Assembly (NCBI GenBank): GCA_016713665.1
Contig: JADJOR010000011.1
Location: 496,001 to 560,000 of the forward strand
DNA: 64,000 nucleotides
Source of the DNA: Deltaproteobacteria bacterium
GTDB lineage: Bacteria > Myxococcota_A > UBA9160 > UBA4427
Direction: 5' to 3'
Positions 17,612 through 26,655 of this stretch are shown piece by piece; position 1 is the stretch's first letter, and each line of letters opens with the position of its first letter. The position numbers were made by a program, and so were the translations under genes. The notes beneath the pieces are model-generated. The model was not told where the DNA came from. It did no database searches and saw only the letters and a program-made list of their open reading frames with translations.

Positions 17612-18540
17612 TCAATTCATCACTGCGGCGATGCGCCGCTTCACCTCGAGCCGCAGCGCCGGCGGGAGCGGGCCCCGGCTCGCCGCCGCCACGTTCGCCG
17701 TCAGGTGCTCGAGCTTCGAGGTCCCGACGATCGTCGTATGGAGATCCTCGTGGCCCAGCACGAAGCGCAGCAGGAGCTCGGTCTTGCCCATGTCGACCGC
17801 GAGCTCGTCGAGCTTCGCCGCCGCCCACAGGTCGCGCTTGCTCTTCACGAAGGTCTGCCAGAAGGCCTGCATCTGCTTGCGATCGGGGTCCTGATCGGGC
17901 GCCCCGCGCGCGACGCCGCCGCGGATGATCGTCCCCGCCCCCGCCCGTGCAGCCTCGCGCACGACCTCTTCGTGCTCCGGCTGGAGCGCCGAGTACGGAA
18001 TCTGGAACACGTCGAAGACGCCCATCGCGATGTGGTCCCGCAGATCGGGGAGCACGCTCGACATGCCGAGGAAGCGGACCTTCCCCTCGCGCTGCAGCGC
18101 CTGCATCGCCTCGACCGTCCCGTTCGCCTCGAGCACCGCGCGGGACGGACTCGAATGGACCTGGACGAGATCGAGATGGTCCGTGTTCAAGCGACGCAGG
18201 CTCTGCTCGACCCCCGCCCGGACGTTCTCCGGGCTGAAGTCGTGCTCGAGCTTGCCGTCGCGGAGCGTCGGCGTCCGGCCGACGAGGCAGCCGCACTTGC
18301 TCGCGAGGAAGTACTCGTCGCGCCGCTTCGCGAGGAAGCGACCGATCCGCTCCTCGGACGCTTGATAGTCGGGGACGTGTCGATCAGGTTGATGCCGGCG
18401 TCGAGGACGCCGTGGAGCAGACGCTCCACCTGGGCCTCGGGCAACGGGCCGGCGATGCCGCCGAGCTCCATCGCCCCGAAGCCCAGGCGGGTCGTCGCAT
18501 GGCCCGTGCGTCCGAGCGTCGCGGTCGCGAGTCCGGCCAT
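17612..18540 (-). pseudogene. Aldo/keto reductase, interrupted by a one-base frameshift
   Basis: Two frames together give a complete AKR. The first part (from ATG 18540) has TRLGFGAMELGG and LIDTSP, with the catalytic Asp. The frame then shifts at the GGGG run 18371-18374, and the other frame continues DYQASEERIGRFLAKRR (catalytic Tyr), FLASKCG (Lys), LDLVQVHSS (His) and LLRFVLGHEDLHTTIVGTS to 17612. One extra base in the run would restore a roughly 309-aa protein. Every catalytic residue survives, so a sequencing or assembly error is as likely as true decay. The next gene upstream, DUF1330, ends 1 bp away. Confidence 0.8.
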
Positions 18541-18541
18541 C

Positions 18542-18829
18542 TCAGCCGAGTCCGTGGACCATGACGACGTTCGACTTCGTGGCCTTCCAGCGGATCGCCG
18601 CCGCCGCCTGATACCCCGGCGATTCGTACCACTTGCGGAACTTCTCCTCGTTCTCGAACTCGAGCAGCACCGTCTTCGGCCCCGCCCACGTCCCCTCGAC
18701 GACCTCGGGCTTGTCGTCCATCGCGAGCACCTTCACGCCCTCGAAGGGCGCCTTCGCCGCGGCCTCTTGATAGGCCTGGTAGCCGGCGGGATCGTTGATC
18801 TGGACCTGGGCGATGAAGTAGACGGGCAT
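18542..18829 (-). CDS. DUF1330 domain protein
   Basis: 95 aa, MPVYFIAQVQINDPAGYQAY followed by the FENEEKFRKWYESPGYQAA core. This is the DUF1330 dimeric ferredoxin-like alpha/beta-barrel family of about 95 residues. No enzymatic role is firmly known. It is preceded by GGAACC-type purines (AAAGGAACCCC) before ATG 18829 and is tightly linked to the aldo/keto reductase downstream. Confidence 0.88.
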   Translation of the reverse strand: MPVYFIAQVQINDPAGYQAYQEAAAKAPFEGVKVLAMDDKPEVVEGTWAGPKTVLLEFENEEKFRKWYESPGYQAAAAIRWKATKSNVVMVHGLG

Positions 18830-18985
18830 GGGGGTTCCTTTCTCTCGGGAGGTCTGTCGGAAGGTTTCTCGTCGGAGCGTGGACGCGCGTCGGTGCGCCT
18901 GCGGATCGAACCCGATCCGACGCGCGCCCGCAAGCGCGCACGGGACGCGCCGGCCCTCGGGCGCTTCCCGGCGTGTCGCGACGCG

Positions 18986-19441
18986 CTACGCGCGCTGGTC
19001 GAGCTGGACGATGTTGCCGTCGGGATCGCGCAGGAAGGCGGTGCGCACCGTCCCCCCCGCCGGCTCCCCGTACGCGAGCGTGTCGCCGTTCGCGGGTCGC
19101 ACGACGATCGGCACGCCTGCCGCCTCGGCGCGGGCGACCATGCCCTCGACGTCGTCGACCCAGAGGCCCCAGTGATGCGTCCCGACCTGGAAGGTCTTCG
19201 GCGGCTCGCCGAAGGGCGGTTGCGAGAGTTGCTGGTCGAGCACGATGAAGCTCTCGTCGGCGCCCTCGCGCCAGCGAAGGTAGACGCCGCGGCGCCGGAG
19301 CGGCGGTGCACCGGCGATCGAGGGCAGCTCCTCGATCGCGTCGAGGGAGACGTGGAGACCGAGCACGTCGCGGTAGAACGCGAGCGAGCGGTCCATGTCG
19401 CGGACGCCGACGGCGATGTGGGACACGTTGCGGATCTTCAT
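18986..19441 (-). CDS. VOC-family (glyoxalase/dioxygenase fold) protein
   Basis: 151 aa from ATG 19441. KIRNVSHIAVGVRDMDRSLAFYRDVLGLHV is the first beta-alpha-beta-beta-beta module with its metal-binding His; HHWGLWVDDVEGMVARAEAAG and FLRDPDGNIVQL form the second, with the usual Glu replaced by Gln in the last motif. VOC proteins include glyoxalases, epimerases and extradiol dioxygenases. Specific activity not predictable. Same strand as the SnoaL-like gene 98 bp upstream. Confidence 0.86.
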   Translation of the reverse strand: MKIRNVSHIAVGVRDMDRSLAFYRDVLGLHVSLDAIEELPSIAGAPPLRRRGVYLRWREGADESFIVLDQQLSQPPFGEPPKTFQVGTHHWGLWVDDVEGMVARAEAAGVPIVVRPANGDTLAYGEPAGGTVRTAFLRDPDGNIVQLDQRA

Positions 19442-19539
19442 GGGGGACTCCATTTCGAGAGCGGGCGGGAGCGGGTCGAGAGCGGACAGGAGCGGGTCGA
19501 AGGTTCGACGCGGCGCGGGCGGGCGCCGATCTTCGGACC

Positions 19540-20052
19540 TCAGCGCGGGGCCTTCACCCAGTAGTAGAGGACGAAGTGGCGATGCAGGAACTTCCAGACG
19601 CCGTCCTCGCGGCGGTAGCGGTCGTGGTAGTGGCCGGCGATGTCGTAGGCCACGCCGTCCTCGACGGCGCGGATCTCGACCGAGCAGATGCCCCGGGCCT
19701 CGTCGCGCCCGAAACCCGCGAGGGCGCCGGACGCGCCGGTCGGCGGGTCGGCGGGGCCGAGCTCGACCACGTGATTGTGGATGAACGGGCGCAGCGAAAG
19801 CCGGGTCGTGAACTCGCCGTAGACGCGGATCAGCTCGGCGCGCCCCCGCGTCTCGCTCGCTGGTCGGCCGATCGCGGGGATCGCGTCGCCCTGCATGCAG
19901 CCGTCGACGGTGAAGAGATCGACGAGCGGCATGCCGCCGCCGGCGACGACCGCGTGGCAATAGCGCGCCGCGAGCGCGCGGATCGCCTCGCGATCGAGGG
20001 CGTCGGCGAGCTGCCGCTCGAGCCGAGCGACGCGCTCTTCCAGGGATTCCAT
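19540..20052 (-). CDS. SnoaL-like nuclear-transport-factor-2-fold protein
   Basis: 170 aa. A coiled N-terminal helix LEERVARLERQLADALDREAIRALAARYCHAV leads into VDLFTVDGCMQGDA, TRGRAELIRVYGEF, IHNHVVELG and a final DGVWKFLHRHFVLYYWV, the order of elements in SnoaL_4/NTF2-like dehydratase-type proteins. Likely a small isomerase, hydratase or dehydratase in the local catabolic cluster, which is inference. Confidence 0.82.
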   Translation of the reverse strand: MESLEERVARLERQLADALDREAIRALAARYCHAVVAGGGMPLVDLFTVDGCMQGDAIPAIGRPASETRGRAELIRVYGEFTTRLSLRPFIHNHVVELGPADPPTGASGALAGFGRDEARGICSVEIRAVEDGVAYDIAGHYHDRYRREDGVWKFLHRHFVLYYWVKAPR

Positions 20053-20113
20053 GCACCGCCTCCCGCGTCCGTCGGACTGCCGTCTTCGGGCCGACTCCGC
20101 CCGCGCCGTCGCG

Positions 20114-21022
20114 TCAGGCCTTCTTCGTGAGCGCGCTCCCGAAGAGCGCGAGCAGCCGGCTCCAGGCGCGCTCGGCCTTCTCCTCGTCGTAGACCGGCAT
20201 GTCCGGCGGACACCAGCCGTGGAGCGCCCCCGCGTAGACCTCGATCTCGGCCGTCAGATGGCTCTTCGCGAAGCTCTCGCGCAGCACGTCCTTGACCTTC
20301 GGTTCCTGCTCGTCGTCGTTCGCCGCGATCGCGATCAGGAAGTCGGCCTTCATCTCCGGGATCGACCGATGGGGGCTGTCGGGCTTGTCGGTGACGAGGC
20401 CGCCGCCGTGGAACGAGGCGGCGGCGCCGATGCGATCGGGGCGGGAGGCGGCGGTGCGCAGGGTGATCGGGCCGCCCATGCAGTAGCCCATCGTGCCGAT
20501 GCGACGGGCGCGATCGACGGAGGGCTGTTCGTCGAGCCAGTCGACGAAGGTCTTCGCGTCCGCCCTGTGGGTCGCGGCGGAGAGCGAGCCCATCATCGCC
20601 ATGATCTTCTCGCGGGTCTCGGGATCCGCGAAGCTCGCGCCCTCGGGCAGGAAGGGCGCCTTCGTCTTGCGGTAGTAGGGGTTCACGACGAGCACCGCAT
20701 AACCCGAGGTCGCGAGCCGCTTGCCCATCTGCCGCATCGAGGTCCGCAGCCCGAAGGCGTCGGGCCAGAGGATGACGCCGGGATGCTTCCCGCTCTTCGG
20801 GCGCACGAAATGGCAATCCGCCTGGCCGTCGGGCGTCGTGACGACGACCTCCTCGCCGACGACCTCGGCCGCCGCGGCGGAGGTCCCCGCCGCGCTCGCG
20901 AACTCGGGCCAGAGCATCGCCGCACCGACCCCGGCCGACAGGACGCCGAACTCGCGCCGCGTCAGCGCGCCCGACTGCCGAACGAACTCGTCGTGATCCG
21001 CGAATGCCCTCTCGTCACACAT
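20114..21022 (-). CDS. Dienelactone hydrolase family protein, exported
   Basis: 302 aa. Residues 21-45 contain LTRREFGVLSAGVGAAMLW, a twin-arginine-like signal. The mature region has HPGVILWPDAFGLR, IGTMGYCMGGPITLRTA with the cysteine nucleophile typical of dienelactone hydrolases in place of serine, and GALHGWCPPD with the catalytic His. Expected to hydrolyse a lactone or ester in the periplasm. The Tat assignment rests on the RR motif only. Confidence 0.86.
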   Translation of the reverse strand: MCDERAFADHDEFVRQSGALTRREFGVLSAGVGAAMLWPEFASAAGTSAAAAEVVGEEVVVTTPDGQADCHFVRPKSGKHPGVILWPDAFGLRTSMRQMGKRLATSGYAVLVVNPYYRKTKAPFLPEGASFADPETREKIMAMMGSLSAATHRADAKTFVDWLDEQPSVDRARRIGTMGYCMGGPITLRTAASRPDRIGAAASFHGGGLVTDKPDSPHRSIPEMKADFLIAIAANDDEQEPKVKDVLRESFAKSHLTAEIEVYAGALHGWCPPDMPVYDEEKAERAWSRLLALFGSALTKKA

Positions 21023-21086
21023 GCGTCGCCCTCCTCGCCTGTTGGTATCCCGTGCCGATCCGACGGCGAGCTCCCGGGACGGGACA

Positions 21087-21743
21087 CTACGCGTAGATCA
21101 CGTCGTTCTCGTCCTGCTTCTCGTGGAGCCGCCAGAAGACCTCGGCGATCCGGTCGGGATCGCATTTCGTCCCGTTGCGCTCGACCTGGACCCCGATCGC
21201 CACCGTCGCCACGAAGACGCCCCGCGGCGCGAGCTCCTGCGCCAGACACAGCGCGTAGTTGCGCACGCCCGCGTTCGAGATGCCCATCGAGGTCACGAAG
21301 GGATGCGGGCGGTGGGCCGAGGTCCCCGTCGCGAAGAGCAGCGTCCCCTGCCCCCGCGCGAGCATGTCGGGGAGCACCGCCTCCACCGCCGTGATCGCGC
21401 CGAGCACGAGCAGCTTGAAATGGCCGAGCGCCGTCCCGGTCGTCGTCTCGAGCGGCGGATAGAGCTTGCCGTTGCCCCATTCGGTCGGGCTGTACTCGAG
21501 CACGTCGATGGGCCCCATCTCCGCCCGGATCGCGGCGAACGCCGCCCGAAGCTGCGCCTGATCGCTCGCGTCCGCCGGATAGGCCCGCGCCTCGATGCCC
21601 TCGGCCGCGAGCGTCTTCGCGAAGTCCTCGAGCGCATTCTTGCGCCGCGCGATCATCGCGACGCGATGACCGCGGCGCCCGAACTCGCGGGCGAGCGAGA
21701 GGCCGACGAGGGGACCCATGCCGACGATGGCGAGCGTGCTCAT
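21087..21743 (-). CDS. SDR-fold protein lacking the catalytic Tyr-Lys pair
   Basis: 218 aa from ATG 21743. The Rossmann start LAIVGMGPLVGLSLAREFGRRGHRVAMIARR and LLFATGTSAHRP are SDR-like, but the segment that should hold YxxxK reads SMGISNAGVRNYALCLAQEL, with Ser and Asn in those places. It probably binds NAD(P) but may be non-catalytic or use other residues. The start diverges from the OYE-family gene at 21790 with 46 bp between; the frame open to 22217 is that gene's shadow. Confidence 0.75.
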   Translation of the reverse strand: MSTLAIVGMGPLVGLSLAREFGRRGHRVAMIARRKNALEDFAKTLAAEGIEARAYPADASDQAQLRAAFAAIRAEMGPIDVLEYSPTEWGNGKLYPPLETTTGTALGHFKLLVLGAITAVEAVLPDMLARGQGTLLFATGTSAHRPHPFVTSMGISNAGVRNYALCLAQELAPRGVFVATVAIGVQVERNGTKCDPDRIAEVFWRLHEKQDENDVIYA

Positions 21744-21789
21744 GGGGCCAGTCTGGCGCGCGCGGATCGACCTCGCCAACATCGATTCC

Positions 21790-22968
21790 ATGCAGCATCC
21801 GCCCGACGCCTTCGCCCCGGCCCGCCTCGGTCCGCTCACGCTCCGCAACCGCATCCTGAAGGCCGCGACCTTCGAGGGCATGACGGGCGACCAGACCGTC
21901 TCACCGCGCCTGGTCGAGTTCCATCGCCGGATGGCGAAGGGCGGCGTCGGCCTCACGACCGTCGCCTTCTGCGCCGTGTCACCGGAGGGCATGGGCACGC
22001 CGAACGAGCTCGTGCTCAGCGACGCCGCCGTGCCTGGACTGCGCCGCGTCGCCGACGCCGTCCACGCCGAGGGCGGCGCGATCTCCGCCCAGATCGGGCA
22101 TGCGGGCGCGGTCGCCGCGGCAGCCGGGCTCCCCGCGACGACGCCCTCGGCGCTCTTCAGCCCGCTCGCGATGAAGCGGACGAAGGCGGCCAGCGAGGCC
22201 GACATCCGCCGCATCATCGCCGACTTCGGCGCCGCGACGCGACGGCTGCGCGAGGCGGGCTTCGACGCCGTCGAGGTCCATCTCGGCCACGGCTATCTCG
22301 CGAGCGAGTTCCTCTCGCCGCGCCTCAACAAGCGCCGGGACGACTGGGGCGGGCCGCTCGTGAATCGCGCGCGCTTCGCCCGCGAGGTCGTGCAGGCGGC
22401 GAAGGCGGCGGCCGGCGATCGGATGGCGGTCGTCGCGAAGCTCAACATGGACGACGGGGTCGCCGGCGGCTTCTGGCTCGACGAGAGCATCGAGGTCGGT
22501 CGCATGCTCGAGGCGGATGGGGCCCTCGATGCCCTCGAGCTCACGGGCGGGAGCTCCTTCGAGAATCCGATGTACCTCTTCCGGGGCGAGGCCCCGATCC
22601 ACGAGATGGCGCGCTCGATGCCCCGGGCCGTCGCCCTCGGCCTCAAGCTCTTCGGCCGCTTCTTCTTCCGCGCCTATCCCTTCGAAGAGGCCTACTTCCG
22701 GCGCCACGCGCGCCAGTTCCGCGCCGCGCTCCGCATGCCGGTCGTGCTGCTCGGCGGCATCAACCGCCGGGACACGATCGAGCAGGCGATGGCCGACGGC
22801 TTCGACTTCGTCGCGATGGGCCGGGGGCTCCTGCGCGACCCCGAGCTCGTGAACCGCATGGCCCGCCGCGAAGCGTCCGAGTCGCTCTGCGTCCACTGCA
22901 ACAAGTGCATGGCGACGATCTACGCCGGCACCCACTGCGTGCTCGTCGAGCCGTCCCAGCGCGCCTGA
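21790..22968 (+). CDS. NADH:flavin oxidoreductase, Old Yellow Enzyme family
   Basis: 392 aa from ATG 21790. LRNRILKAATFEGMTGDQ, ISAQIGHAG, FDAVEVHLGHGYLASEFLSPRLNKRRDDWGG, VAKLNMDDG and FDFVAMGRGLLRDPELV trace the FMN-binding TIM barrel. The C-terminus has CVHCNKC and a further Cys ten residues on, reminiscent of the 4Fe-4S site of the 2,4-dienoyl-CoA reductase branch, but the flavodoxin-like domain is absent. Likely reduces an activated C=C bond. Whether a cluster forms is uncertain. Confidence 0.88.
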   Translation: MQHPPDAFAPARLGPLTLRNRILKAATFEGMTGDQTVSPRLVEFHRRMAKGGVGLTTVAFCAVSPEGMGTPNELVLSDAAVPGLRRVADAVHAEGGAISAQIGHAGAVAAAAGLPATTPSALFSPLAMKRTKAASEADIRRIIADFGAATRRLREAGFDAVEVHLGHGYLASEFLSPRLNKRRDDWGGPLVNRARFAREVVQAAKAAAGDRMAVVAKLNMDDGVAGGFWLDESIEVGRMLEADGALDALELTGGSSFENPMYLFRGEAPIHEMARSMPRAVALGLKLFGRFFFRAYPFEEAYFRRHARQFRAALRMPVVLLGGINRRDTIEQAMADGFDFVAMGRGLLRDPELVNRMARREASESLCVHCNKCMATIYAGTHCVLVEPSQRA

Positions 22969-23013
22969 CGCGCGCCGGGGCGGCCCTGCTCGAGCCGACG
23001 GTGGCGCCGCCCC

Positions 23014-24318
23014 TCAGAACACGACGGGCAGCGTCGCGAGGCCGCGCAGGAAGAGACTGTCTCGAAAGGCCGGCGGCTTCGTCTCGTCGAGGCGCATGTT
23101 CGGAAAGCGCTCGAGCAGGATGTCGAAGGCCTCGAGCAATTCCTTGCGCGCCTGGGATTGGCCGAGGCAGGTATGCCGCCCGAGCCCGAACGAGAGATGG
23201 GGATTCGGATTGCGCCTTACGTCGAGCTTGTCCGGCTCGTGGAAGACCTCGGGATCCCGGTTCACCGCGCCGTTGAAGATCACGCAGACCTCGCCTGCCG
23301 GGATTCGCACGCCCGAGAGCTCGATCGGAACGTCGGCGACGCGCTGGCTGATCTGGACCGACGTGTCGTAGCGCAGCAGCTCCTCGACGGCGGTCGGGAG
23401 CGCCGAAGGGTGCTTGCGCAGGAACTCGAGCTGATCGGGGTGGCGCAGCAGCGCGAGCATGCCCATGCCGAGCAGGTCCTGGGTCGTGCCGTGGCCCGCC
23501 TGGAGCAGGATGTAGCAGCTGCCGACGAGCTCCTCGTCGGACAGCCCGCGGCCCTCTTCGTCGCGGGCGTCGATCAGGGCGCTCATCAGGTCGCGGCGGG
23601 GCTTTCGGCGATGATCCTCGATCAGCTCGCGGAAGTAGGCCGCATAACCGAGGGTTGCCTCCTCGCCCTCTCGGATGGTCCGTTCGGTGACCTGTCCGAT
23701 CTCGCCGCGGGCCGTCGATTGATGGGCCCAGTCGTAGAAGCGCGGCAGGTCCTCGGTCGGGACGCCCAGCATCTCGCAGATCACGATCACCGGCAGCAGG
23801 AACGCGAAGTCCGGCACGAGATCCATGCGGCCCTTCGGCTCGACGCGATCGAGCAGCTCGTGGATCACCTCGCGGATGCGCCCGTCGCGCTGCTCGACCG
23901 AGCGCGGCGTGAAGGCCTTCGAGATGAGCGCACGGACCTGGTCGTGCTTGTCCGGCGGGAGGAAGAGCAGCGTGTTGCGCTGCATCTCGACGAAGTGGCG
24001 GCCGGCCGGTCCCACGTCGAAGACGTCGACGCCCCGGGCGTCGCTGCGGACGTCGGGATTGCGGAGGTTCTCGCGGACGTCGATGTGGCGGGTCAGGACC
24101 CAGGTCGGCTTGCCGGAGAGCGCCTCGGTCCGATGGGCCGGGGCGAGGGCGCGCAGGCGGTGGAGGAAGGGGTAGAGCGAGCCTCTCCGGCGCGGGTCGA
24201 GGATGGCCTCGAGGACCTGCTCGGGGCGGTCCATCTCGCGGGCGAGCGCGGTGTCGCGGGCGAAGTCGCGCTCGTCGTCACGCTGCGGGGACGAGAAGCG
24301 GGGCGATGCCGTCGTCAT
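23014..24318 (-). CDS. Cytochrome P450
   Basis: 434 aa. I-helix YILLQAGHGTTQDLLG, ExxR in TAVEELLRYDTS, and heme loop SFGLGRHTCLGQSQARKEL with cysteine near residue 384. The N-terminal ~40 residues are a charged extension without a membrane anchor. It diverges from a TetR regulator at 24372 across 53 bp that contain a candidate operator, so it is probably the regulator's direct target. Confidence 0.92.
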   Translation of the reverse strand: MTTASPRFSSPQRDDERDFARDTALAREMDRPEQVLEAILDPRRRGSLYPFLHRLRALAPAHRTEALSGKPTWVLTRHIDVRENLRNPDVRSDARGVDVFDVGPAGRHFVEMQRNTLLFLPPDKHDQVRALISKAFTPRSVEQRDGRIREVIHELLDRVEPKGRMDLVPDFAFLLPVIVICEMLGVPTEDLPRFYDWAHQSTARGEIGQVTERTIREGEEATLGYAAYFRELIEDHRRKPRRDLMSALIDARDEEGRGLSDEELVGSCYILLQAGHGTTQDLLGMGMLALLRHPDQLEFLRKHPSALPTAVEELLRYDTSVQISQRVADVPIELSGVRIPAGEVCVIFNGAVNRDPEVFHEPDKLDVRRNPNPHLSFGLGRHTCLGQSQARKELLEAFDILLERFPNMRLDETKPPAFRDSLFLRGLATLPVVF

Positions 24319-24345
24319 GGGATCCTCCTGGCCCGTGGGGCCGTA

Positions 24346-24363
24346 CGCTAGGCGTTCGCTAGC
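24346..24363. promoter_or_regulatory. Candidate TetR operator between P450 and tetR
   Basis: CGCTAG occurs twice as a direct repeat 11 bp apart (24346 and 24357), and GCTAG/CTAGC form an inverted pair around a 7-bp centre (24347-24363). It sits in the only 53 bp between the two divergent starts. Confidence 0.4.
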
Positions 24364-24371
24364 ATGGAATC

Positions 24372-24974
24372 ATGGTCGTCGCTGCAGACACACCGGTGCG
24401 CGAACGAAGACGCGCGGAGATCCTGGCCGCCGCCGGTCGCCTCTTCGCCGCGCGGGGCGTCCGCGAGACGACGGTACGCCAGATCGCGGAAGAGGTCGGC
24501 GTCCTGGCCGGGAGCCTCTACTACTACTTCGACACGAAGGAAGGCATCCTCGACGCGTTGATGCGGCCCTACGTCGACGCCCTGCTCGAGCGCTATCGGC
24601 GCTGTGCGGCGCGGGAGGGCGACGCGCGCTCGAAGCTGCAATGGCTGGTCGAGGCGAGCCTGCTCGCGTTGCTCGAGCATCCCGACGAGAACGCGATCCT
24701 GCAGGCCGAGCTCAACCGGAGCTTTCGCGAAGAGCACTATCTCTACCTCCGCGACGCCGTCGCCGAGATCGAACGCATCTACATCGAGGTCATCGAGGCC
24801 GGCATCGCGGCCGGCCGGATCCGCTCCGATATCGAGGCCCGCTTCCTGTTCCGGACGCTGATGGACATCGTGAAGGGCACCCCGTACTGGTTCGATCCCG
24901 AGACCCACCGCGTCCCCGAGCTGATGGCCGGCTGGTGGCGGGTCGTCGGAGAAGGCGTCTTTCCGTCGCGGTGA
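24372..24974 (+). CDS. TetR/AcrR-family transcriptional regulator
   Basis: 200 aa. The N-terminal HTH is clear: RRRAEILAAAGRLFAARGVRETTVRQIAEEVGV, then GSLYYYFDTKEGILDAL. The C-terminal ligand-binding helices end EARFLFRTLMDIVKGTPYWF, like regulators of fatty-acid or xenobiotic catabolism. Probably represses the divergent P450 and perhaps the amidohydrolase downstream. Ligand unknown. Confidence 0.9.
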   Translation: MVVAADTPVRERRRAEILAAAGRLFAARGVRETTVRQIAEEVGVLAGSLYYYFDTKEGILDALMRPYVDALLERYRRCAAREGDARSKLQWLVEASLLALLEHPDENAILQAELNRSFREEHYLYLRDAVAEIERIYIEVIEAGIAAGRIRSDIEARFLFRTLMDIVKGTPYWFDPETHRVPELMAGWWRVVGEGVFPSR

Positions 24975-25086
24975 CCGGCACGAGCCCCCTGCCCCTCGGC
25001 GCCCGGGCCGTCGACCGGGGCGCCCTGCCCCGAACCGAGACCCGATTGCCCTTCGGCTCGCGCCATTATATTGTGGGAGCCGCTCG

Positions 25087-25106
25087 TTGAACAAATGTTT
25101 GATCAA
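25087..25106. promoter_or_regulatory. 20-bp inverted repeat upstream of the amidohydrolase
   Basis: Left arm TTGAACAAA, centre TG, right arm TTTGATCAA: one mismatch in nine pairs. It is an AT-rich island in a GC-rich stretch, 108 bp before the ATG at 25214, with TATATT at 25067 as a possible -10 box just upstream. It has the form of a dimeric repressor site. Which regulator binds it is unknown; the TetR at 24372 is the nearest. The rest of 24975-25213 holds no gene. Confidence 0.5.
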
Positions 25107-25213
25107 AAATATCGAGCGCCCACGGATCGCGGCCTGACCGAGACCGCCTGGACCCGACCGACCCTCAACCCGGCGACCCCCGCCTTCGGGCGGCTGCGAG
25201 AGGAGAGCCCGCC

Positions 25214-26383
25214 ATGACCCAGCCCCGCTACACGATCATCGACTCCGATACCCACGTGACCGAGCCCGCCGACCTCTGGACGAGCCGGGTCCCGGCCTCG
25301 ATGAAGATGCGCGTGCCGCGCGTCGAGTGGGATCCGGAGAAGCAGGCGGAGTGCTGGTACATCGGCGACCAGTGGATCAACTCGGTCGGCGTGACCGCGA
25401 TCGCCGGCTGGAAGGAACCCTACCCGTCCTATCCGCCGCGCTACGAGCAGATGCATCCCGGCTCGTACGACTCGCATGCGCGCCTCAAGTACATGGACGA
25501 GATGGGGATCTGGGCGATGGTCCTCTATCCGAACGTCGGCGGCTTCGGCAACCAGGTCTTCGGTCGCCTCAACGATCCCGAGGCGAAGCTCGCCTGCGTG
25601 CGCGCCTACAACGACTTCCTGATCGACTGGTCCTCGGCCGACAAGCGCCGGCTCGTTCCCGTCATGACGCTCCCGATCTGGGACGTCTCGGCGGCCGTCA
25701 AGGAGCTCGAGCGCTGCGCGAAGATGGGCCACCGCGGCGTCCTCTTCACCGGCGAGCCCCAGAGCTTCGGCCTGCCCCTGATGGCCCACAAGCACTGGGA
25801 TCCGATCTGGGCCGCGGCGGAGGCACACGACCTGCCCGTCAGCTTCCACATCGGCTCGGGCGATTTCGGCGACGAGTTCTCCGACGACCGCGTCGAGGTC
25901 GAAGGCTATGCGGCGACCTCTGCCCGCGCCGGCGCGAAGCTCTTCATGCAGAACGGGGCCCACGTCCTCGACCTGCTCTTCAGCGGCATCCTGACGCGCT
26001 ACCCGAAGCTCCGCTTCATCTCGGTCGAGAGCGGGATCGGCTGGCTGCCCTTCCTGCTCCAGTCCGCCGACTACCAGTACAAGGCGATGGCCGTGAAGAA
26101 CGCGCGCAACGACCTGCCGCTGCTCCCGTCGGAGTACTTCCGCCGCCAGGTCTACGCCTGCTGCTGGTTCGAGTCGATCCCGGACGACGCGATGCTCGAG
26201 TTCGTCGGGAAGGACAACATCATGTTCGAGACCGACTTCCCGCATCCGACGTCGATCTACGGCAAGGAGGTCCAGCGCACGATCGACGAGAGCCTGGGCA
26301 GCCTTTCGGTCGACATGCGCCGGCGCGTGCTCTGGGACAACGCGAAGAAGCTCTACGAGATCGAGACGCCGAAGGCGGGCTGA
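25214..26383 (+). CDS. Amidohydrolase family protein (amidohydrolase 2)
   Basis: 389 aa behind GAGAGGAGAGCCCGCC. YTIIDSDTHVTEPADLW carries the metal-binding D-x-H motif; SFHIGSGDFG, FISVESGIGWLPFLLQ and IMFETDFPHPTSIYG supply the later His and Asp ligands. This is the ACMSD/gamma-resorcylate decarboxylase-like branch common in aromatic and xenobiotic catabolism: hydrolysis or non-oxidative decarboxylation. About 270 bp after the stop (26384-26655) show no gene. Confidence 0.9.
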   Translation: MTQPRYTIIDSDTHVTEPADLWTSRVPASMKMRVPRVEWDPEKQAECWYIGDQWINSVGVTAIAGWKEPYPSYPPRYEQMHPGSYDSHARLKYMDEMGIWAMVLYPNVGGFGNQVFGRLNDPEAKLACVRAYNDFLIDWSSADKRRLVPVMTLPIWDVSAAVKELERCAKMGHRGVLFTGEPQSFGLPLMAHKHWDPIWAAAEAHDLPVSFHIGSGDFGDEFSDDRVEVEGYAATSARAGAKLFMQNGAHVLDLLFSGILTRYPKLRFISVESGIGWLPFLLQSADYQYKAMAVKNARNDLPLLPSEYFRRQVYACCWFESIPDDAMLEFVGKDNIMFETDFPHPTSIYGKEVQRTIDESLGSLSVDMRRRVLWDNAKKLYEIETPKAG

Positions 26384-26655
26384 GCAGACGAACGGGCGGG
26401 CTGAAGGACTCTTCCCGGTTCGATGAAGGCGCCGGAAGAGCGCAAGCGTTGTGAGGAGCGGGGGTACCAACGACCGGCGCGAGCAATCCCGTGTCCAATC
26501 GGGAGCGCTGCTTTCGGTCGGTGGCCCCCCGCTGATTTCATCGGGGAGGGATTCGCCGGCAGGGAGTGCCATAGCCTGCTCGAGGCCGCCCCTCCCGACT
26601 CGCGCGACCCTGCCCCGCTCGTCTCCGTCGCTCCGTCAGCCCGAGCCGAATTCCT

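Noticed and set aside
26384..26655. A gene between the amidohydrolase and DUF3604.
   Set aside because: Open frames there are short, antisense to the DUF3604 end, and without ribosome sites or domain similarity.
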